This document shows, piece after piece, positions 6,979-8,698 of a stretch of DNA of 8,698 nucleotides. The first letter of the stretch is position 1; every line of letters starts with the position of its first letter. The DNA is from Nitrospirota bacterium. GTDB taxonomy: Bacteria > Nitrospirota > Nitrospiria > Nitrospirales > UBA8639. The stretch is from the NCBI GenBank assembly GCA_029881175.1, contig JAOUNC010000096.1, forward strand, positions 1-8,698. The letters run 5' to 3'. Both the position numbers and the translations under genes were made by a program. Below the pieces are notes generated by a model, which was not told the origin of the DNA, ran no database searches, and saw nothing but the letters and a program-made list of their open reading frames with translations.

Positions 6979-8698
6979 ATGCTTAAAAGTTCCATGGTAG
7001 GCCTCTGCCATACGTGGCCAACCAAGGAATCGATAGGCAAACCCGGCATGAGTACCGCAGAACCTATGCGAGACCTCAGGAGAAACAAACAGGCGAATCG
7101 TGGCCTACGCAAAAAGGAAGACAAAGGTCAGCCATCCACTGCAGTTGAAGAGGCGAAGGGCTTGGGGATTCTTCTGGCTCTTGAACCCAGGATCATGTTT
7201 GACGGAGCGGCCCTCCTCACGGGGGCGGAAGTCGCCCAAGACCAGGTCACGCAAGATCAAGATACCCAAGATCAAGACCTTCAAGCCGTTGACGCTGAGG
7301 GAGTAACATTCTCCAACCCATTAACCGACAGCATAGATCTCTACTCCGCCTTGTCGACAGTCACAGCTTCCTCGGAACGACGAGAAATTGTTTTCATCGA
7401 TACCCGCGTCGAAGACTATCAAACCTTGCTACTCGGAATTGATCCGAGTGCGGAAGCGGTATTACTGGATCCCACACGCGACGGGATCGAGCAAATGGCG
7501 GAAATCTTAAACGGTCGGACGGATATTGACGCCATTCATCTGATCGCCGAAGGCAACGAAGCCGAACTGCATTTGGGCACGACCTTCCTCACGCAAGAAG
7601 CGATAAGCGGCCGCTACGCCAACCTGTTCGCACAAATAGGACACAGTCTTTCGGCCGAAGCCGATCTGCTGATCTACGGCTGTAACTTTGGGCAGGGACA
7701 AGCCGGCCTCTCCGCGATGCAAACCTTAGCGGACCTGACGGGAGCCGATATCGCAGCCAGTACAGATCGAACAGGCCATAGCACCGAATATGCTGACTGG
7801 GATCTTGAAGTTTCCACGGGCACGATTGATACGTCTATCGTCATTGGCGAAGCCACCCAAGAAGCGTGGGAAGGGGTCTTAGCGACCTACACCGTGACGA
7901 CGACCACTGATGGAGGCGCCGGGTCCCTGCGCCAAGCCATCATTGATGCCAATGCGAATGCGGGGACCGATACCATCACGTTTGTGGGAAGTGGTACCTA
8001 TATGCTCACGATTGCCGGGACGGGCGAAAATGCTGCAGCCACGGGGGATCTGGATATCACCGATGACCTCATCGTTATCGGTAATGGCGTGGGGAACACT
8101 ATCATCGACGGTGCGGGTATCGACCGGATTTTTGATGTGCTGTCTGGTGCCACGGTTAACATCTCGGAAATGACGATCCAAGGCGGAAATTATTCTGGAG
8201 GTGGAGGAATCAATGTTAATAGCGGGACCAATCTGACCCTTTCCAACGTCATCGTGAGTGGAAATACAACGGGTGATGATGGCGGAGGAATATATAACGC
8301 CGGAACATTGACACTCCTAGACACCGCTATCACTGGAAACTCCGCCGTATGGGGCGGTGGCATCTATAACACCAATACGATGACCTTGGAACGGGTGACC
8401 ATCGACGCCAACATTTCAACCAATAATGGTGGTGGCATTTATAATTTCGGTGCAAATAGCACATCACTGATTAACGTGACGATCAGTGGCAACACATCGG
8501 GGGTAAATGGAGGAGGAATTTTTACTAACCGGCCCATCAACATCACGAACTCCACGATCGCTTCGAATTTGGGCGGTAGCGGCATTTACACAGTCGGGGC
8601 GGGCGATGCCATCCTGAAGAATACCATCCTCGACAATAATGTTGGCGGCAATAATGGCAACAATCTTCTCACCTCGCTTGGAAACAACATCGACAGCG
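6979..8698 (+). CDS. large surface protein: LEPR motif, DUF4347, beta-helix repeats (3' end outside window)
   Basis: The frame is open to the right edge (573 residues seen). After a basic N-terminus comes the motif LALEPRIMFDGAA (7174-7212), typical of the start of very large exported repeat proteins. A short Gln/Asp-rich repeat (7237-7284) follows. The DUF4347 domain spans about 7384-7880, with the patterns IVFIDTRVEDYQTLL, LLIYGCNFGQGQAG and GADIAASTDRTG. A TVTTTTDGGAGSLRQAI linker (about 7888-7941) precedes a right-handed beta-helix whose GGGI turns recur every 24-27 residues (8200, 8281, 8353, 8428, 8509). There is no classical Sec signal, which fits type I-like export. ATG 6979 has AGGA 6 nt upstream. 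ATG 6946 (GGAG, 6 nt) is equally plausible, and ATG 7066 gives a more typical short leader but has no ribosome site. It is divergent from the TolC/HlyD operon, its probable exporter by context. It is likely an adhesin or other cell-surface protein. Confidence 0.88.
   Translation, partial: MLKSSMVGLCHTWPTKESIGKPGMSTAEPMRDLRRNKQANRGLRKKEDKGQPSTAVEEAKGLGILLALEPRIMFDGAALLTGAEVAQDQVTQDQDTQDQDLQAVDAEGVTFSNPLTDSIDLYSALSTVTASSERREIVFIDTRVEDYQTLLLGIDPSAEAVLLDPTRDGIEQMAEILNGRTDIDAIHLIAEGNEAELHLGTTFLTQEAISGRYANLFAQIGHSLSAEADLLIYGCNFGQGQAGLSAMQTLADLTGADIAASTDRTGHSTEYADWDLEVSTGTIDTSIVIGEATQEAWEGVLATYTVTTTTDGGAGSLRQAIIDANANAGTDTITFVGSGTYMLTIAGTGENAAATGDLDITDDLIVIGNGVGNTIIDGAGIDRIFDVLSGATVNISEMTIQGGNYSGGGGINVNSGTNLTLSNVIVSGNTTGDDGGGIYNAGTLTLLDTAITGNSAVWGGGIYNTNTMTLERVTIDANISTNNGGGIYNFGANSTSLINVTISGNTSGVNGGGIFTNRPINITNSTIASNLGGSGIYTVGAGDAILKNTILDNNVGGNNGNNLLTSLGNNIDS
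7174..7212 (+). other. LEPRIMFDGAA N-terminal motif of the surface protein
   Basis: The residues LALEPRIMFDGAA lie a few dozen residues after the start and just before low-complexity sequence and the DUF4347 domain. LEPR-type motifs recur at the N-terminus of giant exported repeat proteins from unrelated bacteria, usually after a basic stretch, as here (RRNKQANRGLRKK). A role as targeting or processing signal is inference. Confidence 0.65.

Noticed and set aside
6753..6986. Small plus-strand frame starting at TTG in the divergent intergenic region
   Set aside because: It has no ribosome site, no family resemblance and an unusual start codon, and it overlaps the start of the surface-protein gene.
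7195..7225. LapG-type cleavage site (AAG) after FDGAA
   Set aside because: The sequence continues ALLTG rather than AAG, and no LapD/LapG genes are in the window.
7100..7306. Plus-strand frame of 68 codons at the start of the surface-protein gene
   Set aside because: It is a shadow in another frame of the LEPR/DUF4347 coding region, whose frame is strongly supported by motifs.

Overview
The window looks like a Gram-negative chromosome segment. It encodes three periplasmic adaptor (HlyD-type) proteins and an outer-membrane TolC-type channel, and two GTCATwCCCGC...GCGGGAATGAC palindromic repeats lie at its left end. Base composition appears moderate, near half G+C by eye. I cannot place the host from sequence alone. 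The gene content and repeats would fit Nitrospirota or a gamma/delta-type proteobacterium, but this is a low-confidence guess.

Layout. Positions 1-405 hold no convincing gene: two copies of a REP-like double-hairpin repeat (31-193), plain spacer, and a heptamer tandem repeat (367-399). Positions 406-6455 are a tightly packed four-gene operon on the minus strand. In transcription order it holds a TolC-family outer-membrane lipoprotein (6455-4911), a small periplasmic HlyD-family adaptor (4914-4057, ATGA overlap), a GAF-domain/HlyD fusion with one membrane anchor (4013-2541), and a multi-domain membrane protein joining a probable PqqD-like N-terminal domain, an M50 (site-2-protease type) zinc metalloprotease core and a C-terminal HlyD adaptor (2541-406, TAATG overlap). 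A divergent intergenic region of about 500 bases follows. From about 6979 a plus-strand gene runs off the right edge. It encodes a large surface-type protein with an N-terminal LEPRIMFDGAA motif, a DUF4347 domain, an SLRQAI-type linker and the first rungs of a glycine-rich right-handed beta-helix.

How they may work together. TolC plus HlyD adaptors normally serve type I secretion or tripartite efflux, with an ABC, RND or MFS inner-membrane engine. No such engine lies in the window. The inner-membrane members are instead the M50-HlyD and GAF-HlyD fusions, and the divergent neighbour is a large exported-looking protein. The main hypothesis is that this is a dedicated, unconventional export or processing system for that surface protein: the PqqD-like domain and/or M50 protease would recognise or cut the LEPR-type N-terminal leader, three adaptors would bridge the periplasm, and the TolC lipoprotein would form the outer-membrane exit. 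The domain calls are read from the sequence. The functional link is inference from gene order.
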